A DNA stretch of 64,000 nt from Roseateles_B sp041906185. Its GTDB lineage: Bacteria > Pseudomonadota > Gammaproteobacteria > Burkholderiales > Burkholderiaceae_C. Below the pieces are notes generated by a model. It worked only from the letters and a program-made list of their open reading frames with translations, made no database searches and was not told the origin of the DNA. The position numbers and the translations under genes are program-made. Below are positions 27,315 through 36,980 of this stretch, piece after piece. The stretch lies in contig JAYRJQ010000023.1 of the NCBI GenBank assembly GCA_041906185.1, positions 1 to 64,000 of the forward strand. The letters are read 5' to 3'. How positions within the stretch are numbered: position 1 is the stretch's first letter; each line of letters begins with the position of its first letter.

Positions 27315-28670
27315 ATGCCCACCATCGCCAGTCACGACACGGACCTCCGCACCGACATCGCCATCCTCGGCGGTGGTCCCGCGGGCTGCTCGGCGGCTTC
27401 GTGGCTCGGCCAGCTCGGCCTCGGTGTGGCGCTGGTCGAGCGTCAGCCGCAGCTGTGCGCCTCGCTGCAGGCCTTGCAGTTCGACCAGGACTGGGTGCTG
27501 GGCCAGCCGGGCCGCAGCCTGGCCGCCCTCGGCGAGACCTATGCCCGCCAGACGGCGCAGCAGCATGGCGTGCAGGTCCTCACCGGCCGCTGCCTGCAGC
27601 ACGCCGACTGGCAGGCCGGCCAGGGCTGGCGCCTGCAACTCAGCGACGGCCGCAGCCTGAGCGCCCGCGCGCTGATCCTGGCGACCGGCCTGCGCCCGCT
27701 GCGGCCCGAACTCTTCTTCCCGCCCGGCGCGCCGCATGAGCGGGTGCTGGATGCCGTCGACCTGACCGCACGGCGCGCCGCTCTGCCCCCGGGCCGCACG
27801 CTGCTGCTGGGCGGCGGTGACAACGCCGTCGAGAACGCCCTCTACCTCCAGGCGCACGGCCATCAGGTGACGCTGTGGTCGCGCTCGGACTGGCGTGCCC
27901 AGCAGATGCTGGTGGACCGCCTCCAGGCCAAGCCCGCCATCGTTCAGCGCCCGCGCTGCGCCATGCCCGCCGAGCTGCGCCCCGATGCCGACGGCGTCAC
28001 CGTGCGCTCGCAGGCCCATGGCGAGGAGCGCTTCGACCACGTGGCCGCGCTGCTGGGCTACGAGGCCGAGCCCTCGGCCTGGCTGCTTGTCGGGGACGCC
28101 CTGCAGCGGGCCGGCATCACGGCGCCCTCGCACCCCTTCCGCGACGAACCGCGCTTCGCGCCGCTGGGCCTGTTCGTGGCGGGCGATGCCAGCGGCCGCC
28201 AGCATCCCTGCGTGCAGACCGCACTGGGCGACGGCGTGGTGGCCGCCAAGGCCGCCGAGAGCTTCCTGCGCCCGATCAAGGAAGGCCAGCCCACGCTGGC
28301 CCTGCGCCGCAACAACCGCCAGATCATCCACCTGCAGGGGCTGCGCTTCGGCGCGAACCTCGGCGTGCTCGACTTCGAGCGTGAAGGCCCCCAGCCCATC
28401 CAGGTGGACGCCGAGGTGAACCTGGGCGCCCAGATGATCGTCTCGCGCGATGCCGACATCGGCCACGTGCTGGACTACCGCCGTGTGCGCCAGATCATCA
28501 TCGACGAATGCACCGCCGAGCACACGGACCTGCTCGAGGCCCTGCTGGGCAAGCTGTGCACGCGGCTGATGAAGCTGGCGGGCGTGGTGGGCGTGCGCAT
28601 CAAGGTGACCAAGCTGGAAATCTTCGAGGATTGCCAGGTGGCGATCAGCGCCGAATGCGGGCAGTGGTGA
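27315..28670 (+). CDS. Flavin oxidoreductase fused to dihydroneopterin aldolase (FolB)
   Basis: A single 451-codon frame with two domains. Residues 12-320 are a thioredoxin-reductase-like FAD/NAD(P) oxidoreductase: FAD-binding GGGPAG at 19-24, NAD(P)-binding LLLGGGDNAVENA near 160, and LFVAGDASG near 295. The redox CxxC of true thioredoxin reductase is absent. Residues about 331-451 (from 28305) resemble FolB, which cleaves dihydroneopterin in folate synthesis: LRFGANLGVLDFERE, an EHTDLLEA helix and the VTKLEIF lysine strand. No start codon with a ribosome site separates the two, so this looks like a true fusion. In relatives, folB usually stands alone next to ttcA, as this domain does. Confidence 0.8.
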   Translation: MPTIASHDTDLRTDIAILGGGPAGCSAASWLGQLGLGVALVERQPQLCASLQALQFDQDWVLGQPGRSLAALGETYARQTAQQHGVQVLTGRCLQHADWQAGQGWRLQLSDGRSLSARALILATGLRPLRPELFFPPGAPHERVLDAVDLTARRAALPPGRTLLLGGGDNAVENALYLQAHGHQVTLWSRSDWRAQQMLVDRLQAKPAIVQRPRCAMPAELRPDADGVTVRSQAHGEERFDHVAALLGYEAEPSAWLLVGDALQRAGITAPSHPFRDEPRFAPLGLFVAGDASGRQHPCVQTALGDGVVAAKAAESFLRPIKEGQPTLALRRNNRQIIHLQGLRFGANLGVLDFEREGPQPIQVDAEVNLGAQMIVSRDADIGHVLDYRRVRQIIIDECTAEHTDLLEALLGKLCTRLMKLAGVVGVRIKVTKLEIFEDCQVAISAECGQW

Positions 28671-28703
28671 ACACCGGCGAGCCGGGCAAGAGTTGACGAG
28701 GAC

Positions 28704-29651
28704 ATGATGACGAACGACACGATGGATATCGAGCGCGCCGAGGGCGTCGAGAGCGCGGACGCCGCCACGCTGGCCGCGGAGAAGAAGCACGCCCACGAGA
28801 TGAACAAGCTCTCCAAGCGCCTGCACCGCCTGGTCGGCCAGGCCATCGGCGACTTCAACATGATCGAGGACGGCGACAAGGTCATGGTCTGCCTCTCCGG
28901 CGGCAAGGACAGCTACGCCCTGCTCGACATCCTCATCAACCTGAAGCAGCGCGCGCCGATCAAGTTCGACATCGTCGCCGTCAACCTCGACCAGAAGCAG
29001 CCCGGCTTCCCCGCCGAAGTGCTGCCGACCTACCTCAGCAGCATCGGCGTGGACTTCCACATCGAGACGCAGGACACCTACTCCATCGTCAAGAAGCTGG
29101 TGCCCGAGGGCAAGACGACGTGCAGCCTGTGCTCGCGCCTGCGTCGCGGCATCCTCTACCGCGTGGCCAAGGAGCTGGGCGCCACCAAAATCGCCCTGGG
29201 CCACCACCGCGATGACATCGTCACCACGCTGATGCTCAACATGTTCTTCGGCAGCCGCATGAAGGGCATGCCGCCGAAGCTCGTGAGCGACGACGGCCAG
29301 AACGTGGTCATCCGCCCGCTGGCCTATGTGCGCGAGAGCGATCTCGTCACCTGGGCCGAGCACCGCCAGTTCCCCATCATCCCGTGCAATCTGTGCGGCA
29401 GCCAGGAGAACCTGCAGCGCGCCAACGTCAAGGCCATGCTGCAGGACTGGGACAAGAAATTCCCCGGCCGCGTGGACAACATGTTCACGGCCATGGGCAA
29501 CATCGTGACCTCGCACATGATGGACCGCAGCCTCTACCCCTTCGAGACGATCAAGGCCACCGGCGTGCCCGACGCCAACGGCGACATCGCCTTCGACGAG
29601 GACGAGAGCTGCGCCGAGCCCAAGCCCGCCACGATCAGCATCGTGCGATGA
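28704..29651 (+). CDS. ttcA: tRNA 2-thiocytidine(32) synthetase TtcA
   Basis: A 315-residue cytoplasmic enzyme that thiolates cytidine 32 of certain tRNAs, using ATP and an Fe-S cluster. The PP-loop SGGKDS is at residues 65-70; the cluster cysteines are in CSLC (140-143) and CNLC further on. GHHRDDIVTTLMLNMF and the rest match the family over its full length. It starts 33 bp after the FolB fusion and its stop overlaps the DUF1176 gene start, so the three likely form one operon. Confidence 0.96.
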   Translation: MMTNDTMDIERAEGVESADAATLAAEKKHAHEMNKLSKRLHRLVGQAIGDFNMIEDGDKVMVCLSGGKDSYALLDILINLKQRAPIKFDIVAVNLDQKQPGFPAEVLPTYLSSIGVDFHIETQDTYSIVKKLVPEGKTTCSLCSRLRRGILYRVAKELGATKIALGHHRDDIVTTLMLNMFFGSRMKGMPPKLVSDDGQNVVIRPLAYVRESDLVTWAEHRQFPIIPCNLCGSQENLQRANVKAMLQDWDKKFPGRVDNMFTAMGNIVTSHMMDRSLYPFETIKATGVPDANGDIAFDEDESCAEPKPATISIVR

Positions 29652-30724
29652 AGCCCGGGCTGGGCGCGCTGCTGCTCCTGCTCGCCGGCACGGCCCACGC
29701 CGCGGGCGCCGTCGCCCCGGCCAAGCCGCTGCAGCAGCGCTTCGGGGACTGGACCGTGGCCTGCGACAACGTCCGCGCCTGCTCCGCGCAGGGTTACCGC
29801 GTGGCGGACGAGAGCGGTCCGCAGGCCGGCCTGTGGCTGTCCCGGCAGGCCGGGCCGCAGGGCACGTGGACGGCCCAGCTGCACCTGAGCGGCACGGACA
29901 GCCCCGAGCTGCCGGACGGGACGCTCGCCGAGGTCCGCATCGGCACGCGCCGCTTCACCCGGCTGCCGCTCGACACCGACCTGCCCGCCGCCACGCTCCC
30001 GGCGCTCCTGAGCGCCATGCTGGAGGCGCCGCAGATGCAGGTCGCGGCCGCCGGCCACCGGGCGACGGTGTCCCTGCAGGGCCTCAAGGCCGCGCTGCTG
30101 AAGATGGACGATGTCCAGGGCCGCGTCGGCACCGCAACCGCCTGGGTCGCCCGGGGCGCTGCGGCGGCGTCCCAGGTGCCGGCCGCCCCCGCGATGCCCG
30201 TGATCGTCGCAGCCCCGGCGCCCGTGCAGGTCCCGGCGGACGAGGCGCAGCCGCTGCTGGCCAGCCTGGGCGCGTTGCCGTCGGTGAAGGCGGATTGCAC
30301 CCTGCTGGAGGAGGCCGTCGACGCGGGTGAGCAGTTGCCGGACGGCACGCTCTTCAGGATCACCTCGGGAAGCTACCTGCTGCTGATGGACTGCGATCGT
30401 GCGGCCTACCAGATCAGCTCGCGCCTGTGGCGGGTGACCCTGCGCCCGCAGCTTGCGGCCCGGCCCGAAGTGCTGCCGGACATCGGCGAACCGGCGCAGT
30501 ACCTCATGAACGTCGACTTCAGCGACGGGCGGCTCAACACCTGGCACAAGGGTCGGGGCGTCGGCGACTGCGGCAGCAGCCGCCAGTGGGTCTGGACGGC
30601 CACGGGCTTCGCCCTGCGCACGGCCGAAGAGTCTCCCGACTGCAACGGCATGTTCGGCGGCGGCCCGGGGCTCGGCCTGTGGCAGGCCGAGGTCCGCACG
30701 ACGCCCACCCCGGCGAAGCGCTGA
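29648..30724 (+). CDS. DUF1176 family exported protein
   Basis: A 358-residue protein with a signal peptide (1-18, ending AHA), followed by FGDWTVACDNVRACSAQGY, the characteristic start of DUF1176 proteins, and a C-terminal half with GVGDCGSSRQWVW and ESPDCNGMFGG. Conserved cysteines probably form disulfides in the periplasm. Function unknown. The ATG overlaps the ttcA stop (ATGA). A palindromic hairpin follows at 30755. Confidence 0.85.
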   Translation: MKPGLGALLLLLAGTAHAAGAVAPAKPLQQRFGDWTVACDNVRACSAQGYRVADESGPQAGLWLSRQAGPQGTWTAQLHLSGTDSPELPDGTLAEVRIGTRRFTRLPLDTDLPAATLPALLSAMLEAPQMQVAAAGHRATVSLQGLKAALLKMDDVQGRVGTATAWVARGAAAASQVPAAPAMPVIVAAPAPVQVPADEAQPLLASLGALPSVKADCTLLEEAVDAGEQLPDGTLFRITSGSYLLLMDCDRAAYQISSRLWRVTLRPQLAARPEVLPDIGEPAQYLMNVDFSDGRLNTWHKGRGVGDCGSSRQWVWTATGFALRTAEESPDCNGMFGGGPGLGLWQAEVRTTPTPAKR

Positions 30725-30754
30725 CGCCGGCGGGGTCGCGCACCAGGCATGAAA

Positions 30755-30776
30755 AACGGGCCCCGCGGGGCCCGTT
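30755..30776. terminator. Hairpin between convergent genes
   Basis: A perfect palindrome of 22 bases centred on CCGCGG (arms AACGGGCCCC and GGGGCCCGTT) lies between the convergent DUF1176 gene and the gene at 30814. Likely a two-way terminator; only short T/A tracts flank it. Confidence 0.65.
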
Positions 30777-30813
30777 GTCATGTGCGAGGCCCGCGTGACC
30801 GCGGGCGCCCGGC

Positions 30814-31311
30814 TTACTCGCTCAGCGGCGTGGTCCAGGCGATGTCGTAGTGGTTCAGCGCCAGGATCTTGGACTCGACCTCGAGGAAGCGGTTGGCCTC
30901 TTCCTGACCGACGGCCTTGACCATCTTGGGGTGGTACTTGCGCAGCAGCTTCAGCTCGGCTTCGGCCAGGGCCAGGGAATCCTTGGATGCCTGCTTGGCC
31001 TGAGCGCCGGTCAGCTTGTCGCCCTGGTTCACGGACTCCACGACCATGCGGGTGCGCTGGCGAGCGAGCTCGCCGGCTTCCTTGGCGTAGGCGTCATAGA
31101 CGGTATTGAACTTGGCGGTTTGCGCAGCGTCCAGCTTCAGGTTGTGCAGCACGACGGCCTTGCGGTCCGTGCGCAGCTTGTCGCGAATCGCCTGGACACG
31201 GGCAGCATCGGGGCCGGGGGTGGCAACTTCGGCAGCCAGCGAAGGCAGGCTCAGGCACAGGGCCAGACCCAGCAGGGGCAGCGTGCGCAGCAGGGGCTTG
31301 CGGACCAACAT
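30814..31311 (-). CDS. Secreted helical protein of unknown function
   Basis: A 165-residue protein. ATG 31311 sits 7 bp after AGGAG, better than the upstream ATG 31326. Signal peptide to about residue 27 (ending SLA), then a fully helical, Lys/Gln/Ala-rich body (AIRDKLRTDRKAVV, LKLDAAQTAKFNTVYDAY, ELARQRTRMV). The layout recalls Spy/CpxP-like periplasmic helical proteins, but no LTxxQ motif is clear, so I leave the family open. Expressed alone, convergent with the DUF1176 gene. Confidence 0.7.
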   Translation of the reverse strand: MLVRKPLLRTLPLLGLALCLSLPSLAAEVATPGPDAARVQAIRDKLRTDRKAVVLHNLKLDAAQTAKFNTVYDAYAKEAGELARQRTRMVVESVNQGDKLTGAQAKQASKDSLALAEAELKLLRKYHPKMVKAVGQEEANRFLEVESKILALNHYDIAWTTPLSE

Positions 31312-31528
31312 CAGAGATCTCCTCAACTCAGAACGGTAAAAACCCGAGCGAGTGTTTCAGTGGAAACGCAGGGCGTCAACATGGTTTTCCTCAGCGAGCG
31401 GGCAGGCCGGTGCGAGCTGCAGGCCTCGTGAATGGCCCCGACCACAGCTTTACCTCCGGGACGAGAAGGGGCGCCGCCCGCTCCCTAAAATGAAGGCATC
31501 CGGCTGTGGCCGCGAAGAGGAGCCTTCC

Positions 31529-32140
31529 ATGAACCGACGCCTGTGGATGCTGGGCCTGAGCGCCCTGTCCCTGCTGGGCCTCGCGGCCTGCAGCAGCACT
31601 TATCTCGTCAGCGCCGAGGTGCGCAGCTTCGGCCAGTGGCCGGAGGGCCGTGCGCCCGGCACCTTCGCCTTCGAGCGCCTGCCGTCGCAGCAGCAGGCCG
31701 AGGCCGCGCAGGCCAGCCTGGAGGCCGCCGCGCGGGCCGCCCTCGAGAAGGCCGGCTTCAAGCCGGCCGCCGACGCCAGGAGCGCCTCCGTCGTGGTGTC
31801 CATCGGCATGAGCGTCAATCCGAACGACCAGGCCCCCTGGGACGACCCGCTGTGGTGGCGCTGGCACGGCAGCTACTCGAGCTGGCGCTACGGCCCGCAC
31901 TGGCGCGGCGGCCTGGGCCCGATATGGATGGAGCCCCGCTACGAGCGCGGCGTGGCCCTGCTGCTGCGGGACCGCGCCAGCGGCGAGCCGCTCTACGAGG
32001 CTCGCGCGAGCAACGAAGGCATGACCATGGGCGACGCACGCCTGCCCGGCGCCCTGTTCGAAGCGGCGATGAGCGACTTCCCGAAGGTCGAGCCCAAGCC
32101 GCACCGTGTGAGCGTGCAGGTCAGCCGCGAAGGGTCCTGA
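31529..32140 (+). CDS. DUF4136-like lipoprotein
   Basis: A 203-residue protein with a lipoprotein signal: lipobox LAAC at 18-21, Cys21 to be lipidated. The body starts YLVSAEVRSFGQWP and contains TFAFERLPSQQ, an alpha-helical AARAALEKAGFKP and a Trp/Tyr-rich centre (DDPLWWRWHGSYSSWRYG), the usual look of DUF4136 envelope lipoproteins. Function unknown. A good AGGAG lies 7 bp upstream of ATG 31529. Monocistronic by position. Confidence 0.78.
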   Translation: MNRRLWMLGLSALSLLGLAACSSTYLVSAEVRSFGQWPEGRAPGTFAFERLPSQQQAEAAQASLEAAARAALEKAGFKPAADARSASVVVSIGMSVNPNDQAPWDDPLWWRWHGSYSSWRYGPHWRGGLGPIWMEPRYERGVALLLRDRASGEPLYEARASNEGMTMGDARLPGALFEAAMSDFPKVEPKPHRVSVQVSREGS

Positions 32141-32257
32141 GCCCGCCCCTGCCCCCCCCGGGATCGGCCCCCTCGTTCCCGGGCCGGGTGCGGCGGGGCG
32201 TGTCATGGTCGGCCGCCATAATCGCGTCTTCCCATCAAGACCACGCGATTCCTCGAC

Positions 32258-33643
32258 ATGGCACTGAACATCGTCATCATGGCTGCCGGCAAGGGCACCC
32301 GCATGAAGTCCGCCCTGCCCAAGGTGCTGCACAAACTGGCCGGGCGCTCGCTGCTGCAGCATGTGCTGGACTGCACCGCTCCGCTGGCCGCCGGCCAGCG
32401 CGTCGTCATCACGGGCCATGGCGCGGCGCAGGTCGAGTCGGCCGTGGCCGCAAGCGGCGCGCAATTCGTGCGCCAGGAGCCGCAGCTCGGCACCGGCCAC
32501 GCCATCCAGCAGACGGTGCCCGTTCTGCCCGAGGACGGCACCACGCTGATCCTCAACGGGGACGTTCCGCTGATCCGCACCGAGACCGCCCGTCGCCTGG
32601 CTGAAGCCTGCGACGGCCGCGCGCTGGTGCTGCTCACCATCGATCTCGCCGACCCGACGGGCTATGGTCGGATCGTGCGGGCCGGCGGCCAGCCGGATGG
32701 CGCCGTGCAGGCCATCGTCGAGCACAAGGACGCCAGCGCCGAGCAGCGCCTCATCCGCGAGGGCTACACCGGCATGATGGCCGCGCCGACCGCCCTGCTG
32801 AAGCGCTGGGTCATGGCGCTGTCCAACAACAATGCCCAGGGCGAGTACTACCTGACCGACATCGTCGCCATGGCCGTGGCCGAAGGCGTGCCGGTGCTCG
32901 GCGTGAAGGCGCCGAACGAAACCGAGGTGCTGGGCGTCAACAGCCCGCTGCAGCTCGCCGACCTCGAGCGCCGCTTCCAGCGCCAGCAGGCCGAGGCGCT
33001 GATGGAGGCCGGCGTCCGCCTGGCCGACCCGGCGCGCTTCGACGTGCGCGGCACGCTGCAGTGCGGCCAGGACGTCGAGATCGACGTCAACTGCGTCTTC
33101 GAGGGCCAGGTGACGCTGGGCGACGGCGTGCGCATCGGTGCCAACTGCGTGATCCGCAATGCCAGCATCGCGGCCGGCGCCCGCATCCATGAGTTCACCC
33201 ACATCGACGGCGAGGCCGCCGGCGTCAGCGTGGGCGAAGGCGCCCTGATCGGCCCCTTCGCGCGGCTGCGCCCGGGCGCTCAGCTGGGCGCCGAGGTGCA
33301 CATCGGCAACTTCGTCGAGGTCAAGAACTCCACCCTGGCGCGCGGCGCCAAGGCCAACCACCTGGCCTACCTGGGCGATGCCACCGTGGGCGAGCGCGTC
33401 AATTACGGCGCCGGCTCCATCACCGCCAACTACGACGGCGCCAACAAGCATCGCACCGTGATCGGCAACGACGTCCACGTGGGCTCCAACTGCGTGCTCG
33501 TGGCCCCGGTCAAGCTGGGGGCCGGCGCGACCATCGGCGGCGGCTCGACCATCACCAAGGACGTAGCCGAAGGCGAGCTGAGCGTGGCGCGCGGCAAACA
33601 GGTGGGCATCAGCGGCTGGCAGCGGCCCGCGAAAAAGCGCTGA
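32258..33643 (+). CDS. glmU: Bifunctional GlmU (acetyltransferase / UDP-GlcNAc pyrophosphorylase)
   Basis: A 461-residue cytoplasmic enzyme that acetylates glucosamine-1-phosphate and then makes UDP-GlcNAc for peptidoglycan and LPS. N-terminal pyrophosphorylase: AAGKGTRMKSALPKVLH near residues 8-24, GTGHAIQQ and NGDVPLI. C-terminal left-handed beta-helix with hexapeptide repeats from about 255 and the acetyl-CoA-site stretch NYGAGSITANYDG. Length is normal. A CATAAT box at 32217-32222 may be its -10. A CGCCCCCT/AGGGGGCG hairpin lies at 33697-33716 downstream. Confidence 0.97.
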   Translation: MALNIVIMAAGKGTRMKSALPKVLHKLAGRSLLQHVLDCTAPLAAGQRVVITGHGAAQVESAVAASGAQFVRQEPQLGTGHAIQQTVPVLPEDGTTLILNGDVPLIRTETARRLAEACDGRALVLLTIDLADPTGYGRIVRAGGQPDGAVQAIVEHKDASAEQRLIREGYTGMMAAPTALLKRWVMALSNNNAQGEYYLTDIVAMAVAEGVPVLGVKAPNETEVLGVNSPLQLADLERRFQRQQAEALMEAGVRLADPARFDVRGTLQCGQDVEIDVNCVFEGQVTLGDGVRIGANCVIRNASIAAGARIHEFTHIDGEAAGVSVGEGALIGPFARLRPGAQLGAEVHIGNFVEVKNSTLARGAKANHLAYLGDATVGERVNYGAGSITANYDGANKHRTVIGNDVHVGSNCVLVAPVKLGAGATIGGGSTITKDVAEGELSVARGKQVGISGWQRPAKKR

Positions 33644-33771
33644 AATAGCATGAGCTTGCGTGACAAAGTTCATCCACCTGCCTAGGATGGGCCCATCGCC
33701 CCCTCTTCAGGGGGCGCCAAAGTCGCCGAGCCTGCCTAGCATTGCCAGCAGGTGGAAGAAAGCAGTACCCC

Positions 33772-34260
33772 ATGGCACACACGCATCTTGAACCCATGAG
33801 CAGCGAAACGCCGGCCTTCGAGGCCGACGGCTCGCCCGAGGCCGAGCGCGGCCAGTTGCTGGCCGGCCTCGACGCCGTCCTGGACGCCGACGCGCAGGCC
33901 GAGGAACTGGCCCGTACCGAGGCGCTGGAGCGCATGGCGCTGTACCACGCCCGCTGCGATGACGCCGCGAAGGCCTGCTGGTACCTCTGCCGCAGCCTGG
34001 GCCTGGCTCGCCAGGAACCCGGCGAACCCAACCTCGAGCTGCTGTTCGACCTGCTGGGCGCCCTCGCGGACCTGCCGGCCGAAGTGGCCACGGCGCCGCA
34101 GCCCGAAGCCGTGGGTGAAGGCGACGGCCTGGGCGTGTTCGAACTCTGCAACCAGCTGGCGGCGGCCCGCGAGCTGACCCAGGAAGCCTGGGACGACGCC
34201 GAGGCCCAGGCCTTCGTGAACGCACCCTGCCCCTCGCTGCCCGCGCACGCCATGCACTGA
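33772..34260 (+). CDS. Hypothetical protein, acidic and helical
   Basis: A 162-residue cytoplasmic protein from ATG 33772 (MAHTHLEP); a further ATG lies at 33742. Acidic and rich in Ala, Glu and Leu, with no signal or membrane segment. A central LARTEALERMALYHARCDDAAKACWYLCRSLGLARQE suggests helical-repeat packing (given here as a run split around the ARCDDA turn), and codon use matches the neighbours, so it is probably real. Family not recognised. A strong terminator follows. Confidence 0.6.
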   Translation: MAHTHLEPMSSETPAFEADGSPEAERGQLLAGLDAVLDADAQAEELARTEALERMALYHARCDDAAKACWYLCRSLGLARQEPGEPNLELLFDLLGALADLPAEVATAPQPEAVGEGDGLGVFELCNQLAAARELTQEAWDDAEAQAFVNAPCPSLPAHAMH

Positions 34261-34280
34261 GCGCCTCGCCGCATCCCATG

Positions 34281-34312
34281 AAAAAGGCACCGTCACGCGG
34301 TGCCTTTTTTTT
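34281..34312 (+). terminator. Rho-independent terminator
   Basis: AAAAAGGCACCG and CGGTGCCTTTTT arms around a TCACG-type loop, ending in eight T's. The symmetry means it can work in both directions. Confidence 0.93.
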
Positions 34313-34416
34313 CATCAGCGCAAGGTTTCCCCTTGCCGATCAATCACTTGCCGGGACTACCGCCAGCTTTTGCACGGACTTGTCCACAGACGGCGGGGAT
34401 AGTCCGCCCACCGGTC

Positions 34417-34455
34417 GCTCAGGTCTGTACGCTCAGGTCTGTACGCTCAGGTCTG
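34417..34455. repeat. 14-bp tandem repeat, 2.8 copies, at transposase 3' end
   Basis: GCTCAGGTCTGTAC occurs at 34417-34430 and 34431-34444, with a partial third copy at 34445-34455. The third copy forms the last codons and stop of the transposase gene (CAG ACC TGA on the minus strand). The core CAGGTCT is part of the dispersed motif described under findings. Confidence 0.85.
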
Positions 34456-35316
34456 GTGACGCTGACGCTCGTGACCGGCGATCAGGCGGCTCACGCGAGA
34501 AACGGAAAGCCCCAGCTCCCTTGCCAGGCCGGTCATCGACAGGCCGCCCTCGGTATGCGCCCGGTAGAGCGCCTCCTCGCGGCTGCCGGCCTCCTGGAGC
34601 CAGTCCCGCCATGGCCGCCCCTTGAGCGCGGCAGCACCGCGAGCGGGCCGGCGCCCCGTGCCCGGCCCCAGCTGGCGCTTCAGGCGCTCGACAAAGGCAG
34701 CATCACCGAGGTAGATCTGCTGGCGCAGGTGCTGCCAGAGATCGAGAGAGCCGGCGTCCTGCATGAGCTCCTCGTAGCGCTGGGCCGCGCGGCGCCGATC
34801 GGCAGCGCCCTGCAGGGCATGCCCCGCCACAAAGGTCTGCAGGCCCTGGACATCGAGCCATTCCGGCGCCTCGGCCTGCCCGATGTGGGCGGCATAGCTG
34901 GACCACGGCCATCCCGCGGGAGACGTCGCAAGCCCGCGCCGCACGCCGCCGTACTCGACGTGCCGGCAGGCGTCCAGCAGCAGCCGCTCGCGGTCGACGA
35001 GCACCGCCTTGAAGCGGCCCTGGAAGAGATGCCCGACCGTGCCGTGGCGACGGTTGGCGCCCTGGGTGTAGACCCCGTTGATATGCCGCATCAGGCGCGA
35101 GAGATTGGCCTGACGGGTGAAGAGCAGCAGCTCGTAGGAGTCGGGCTCGAGGCAGTAGGCGAGGACCTGGGCGTCGAAGCGCTCCATGGCCTGTGCGATC
35201 ACCGCGAGCAATGCCCGGCGGTCCGCGTCGTCGTGGAACACCACCGCGCCCGCCTCGGCCTTGGAGCTGAGGTGGTAGACGGCGCCCGCAAATTCGATCC
35301 GCAGTGGTCTGGCCAT
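34447..35316 (-). CDS. REP-associated (Y1-type) transposase, HUH motif lost
   Basis: A 289-residue protein of the RAYT/TnpA-REP family: MARPLRIEFAGAVYHL at the start, NLSRLMRHINGVYTQ with the probable catalytic Tyr, NRRHGTVGHLFQGRFKAVL and WPWSSYAAH, then a DnaA-like C-terminal HTH (LARELGLSVSRVSRLI). Active members have NHYHLL at the metal-binding HUH site; here the aligned bases read DSYELL, so both His are gone. The usual VTSRGN is LSSKAE. The frame is otherwise intact, suggesting an inactive but kept protein. REP-like sequences lie on both sides (34417-34455 and 35359-35383). Confidence 0.85.
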   Translation of the reverse strand: MARPLRIEFAGAVYHLSSKAEAGAVVFHDDADRRALLAVIAQAMERFDAQVLAYCLEPDSYELLLFTRQANLSRLMRHINGVYTQGANRRHGTVGHLFQGRFKAVLVDRERLLLDACRHVEYGGVRRGLATSPAGWPWSSYAAHIGQAEAPEWLDVQGLQTFVAGHALQGAADRRRAAQRYEELMQDAGSLDLWQHLRQQIYLGDAAFVERLKRQLGPGTGRRPARGAAALKGRPWRDWLQEAGSREEALYRAHTEGGLSMTGLARELGLSVSRVSRLIAGHERQRHQT

Positions 35317-35358
35317 GCTGCAAATTAGGCCAGCAGCCCCCAAAACGCAAGTGCCTGG

Positions 35359-35383
35359 CAAGGCCTGACCCCACACACTGGGG
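35359..35383. repeat. REP-like motif with hairpin, 5' of the transposase
   Basis: CAAGGCCTGACCCC is followed at once by a CCCCA/TGGGG hairpin (CCCCACACACTGGGG). It is a one-base variant of the dispersed CAAGACCTGACCC motif and sits about 45 bp upstream of the transposase start. Confidence 0.6.
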
Positions 35384-35476
35384 ACGCCGCCCGGGCGTCT
35401 GCCCGGGGAGTGCCGGCATGGCACGGGGCCAGGTGTTGCGTTCCCGCCAATCCTGGCAGCGGGAACGCCGTCGGCG

Positions 35477-35956
35477 TCAGCGCTTGAGGCCGTCCAGGAC
35501 CTTGAGGACCGCGTCGTCGCCCATGTTGCGGGCATCGGCGAGCTCACCGCCGCTGGTGGCGCTGAGGACCTGACCCTCGCGGCCCAGCACGGCCACGGCG
35601 GGGATGCCCTTCTTGAGCGGCACGCCCAGCTGCGCGGCCAGATCGGTGTTCTTGTCGAAACGGCCGACGTTGACCTTCAGCACCACGAAGCGCTTGGCCA
35701 CGGGCGCGGCCAGGGTGCCGCCGGAGAACTTGCGATCGAGGGCCATGCAGTCGCCGCACCAGTTCGCGCCGAAGACCACCAGCACATTGCGCTGCTGGGC
35801 ATTGGCCTGGGCCAGCGCCTGGTTGAGCTCGGCGCGGGCATCGGCCTGCTCGTTGTAGACCTGCTTGGGCGCCTCGTCGGCCTGTGCAGGGGCCAGGGCA
35901 GCCACGAGGCTCAGGGCCAGGGCGCTGCTGCGGAAGAAGTGAGCAAGGGTGTTCAT
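35477..35956 (-). CDS. Periplasmic thioredoxin-like protein
   Basis: A 159-residue exported protein: signal peptide to about residue 26 (ending AQA), then a thioredoxin fold of the thioredoxin_7/DsbD-gamma-like type with the redox pair WCGDC near residue 67, and cis-Pro in GIPAVAV. It probably moves electrons or reduces disulfides in the periplasm. ATG 35956 gives the signal peptide directly; an earlier ATG (35980) adds eight unlikely residues. It is divergent from the DUF808 gene. The segment GREGQVLS contains a partial match to the dispersed motif. Confidence 0.85.
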   Translation of the reverse strand: MNTLAHFFRSSALALSLVAALAPAQADEAPKQVYNEQADARAELNQALAQANAQQRNVLVVFGANWCGDCMALDRKFSGGTLAAPVAKRFVVLKVNVGRFDKNTDLAAQLGVPLKKGIPAVAVLGREGQVLSATSGGELADARNMGDDAVLKVLDGLKR

Positions 35957-36071
35957 GGCCCGCAGTGTGCCGCAAGTCATTTCGACCTGCCGGAATGCAT
36001 GGCCATCCGGCCCTGACGGTTTCCTGATGGCAGATCAGGTACAAAGCAGGGTTTTGAACTTCGTGCCCATC

Positions 36072-36980
<909 letters not shown>

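Noticed and set aside
34380..34388. TTGTCCACA, considered as a DnaA box
   Set aside because: A single weak site without cluster, A/T-rich part or dnaA/parB neighbours; no sign of an origin.
35477..35956. Motif-like bases in the thioredoxin gene considered as another REP copy
   Set aside because: Only GACCTGACCC matches and it is explained by the coding sequence; not counted among the exact copies.
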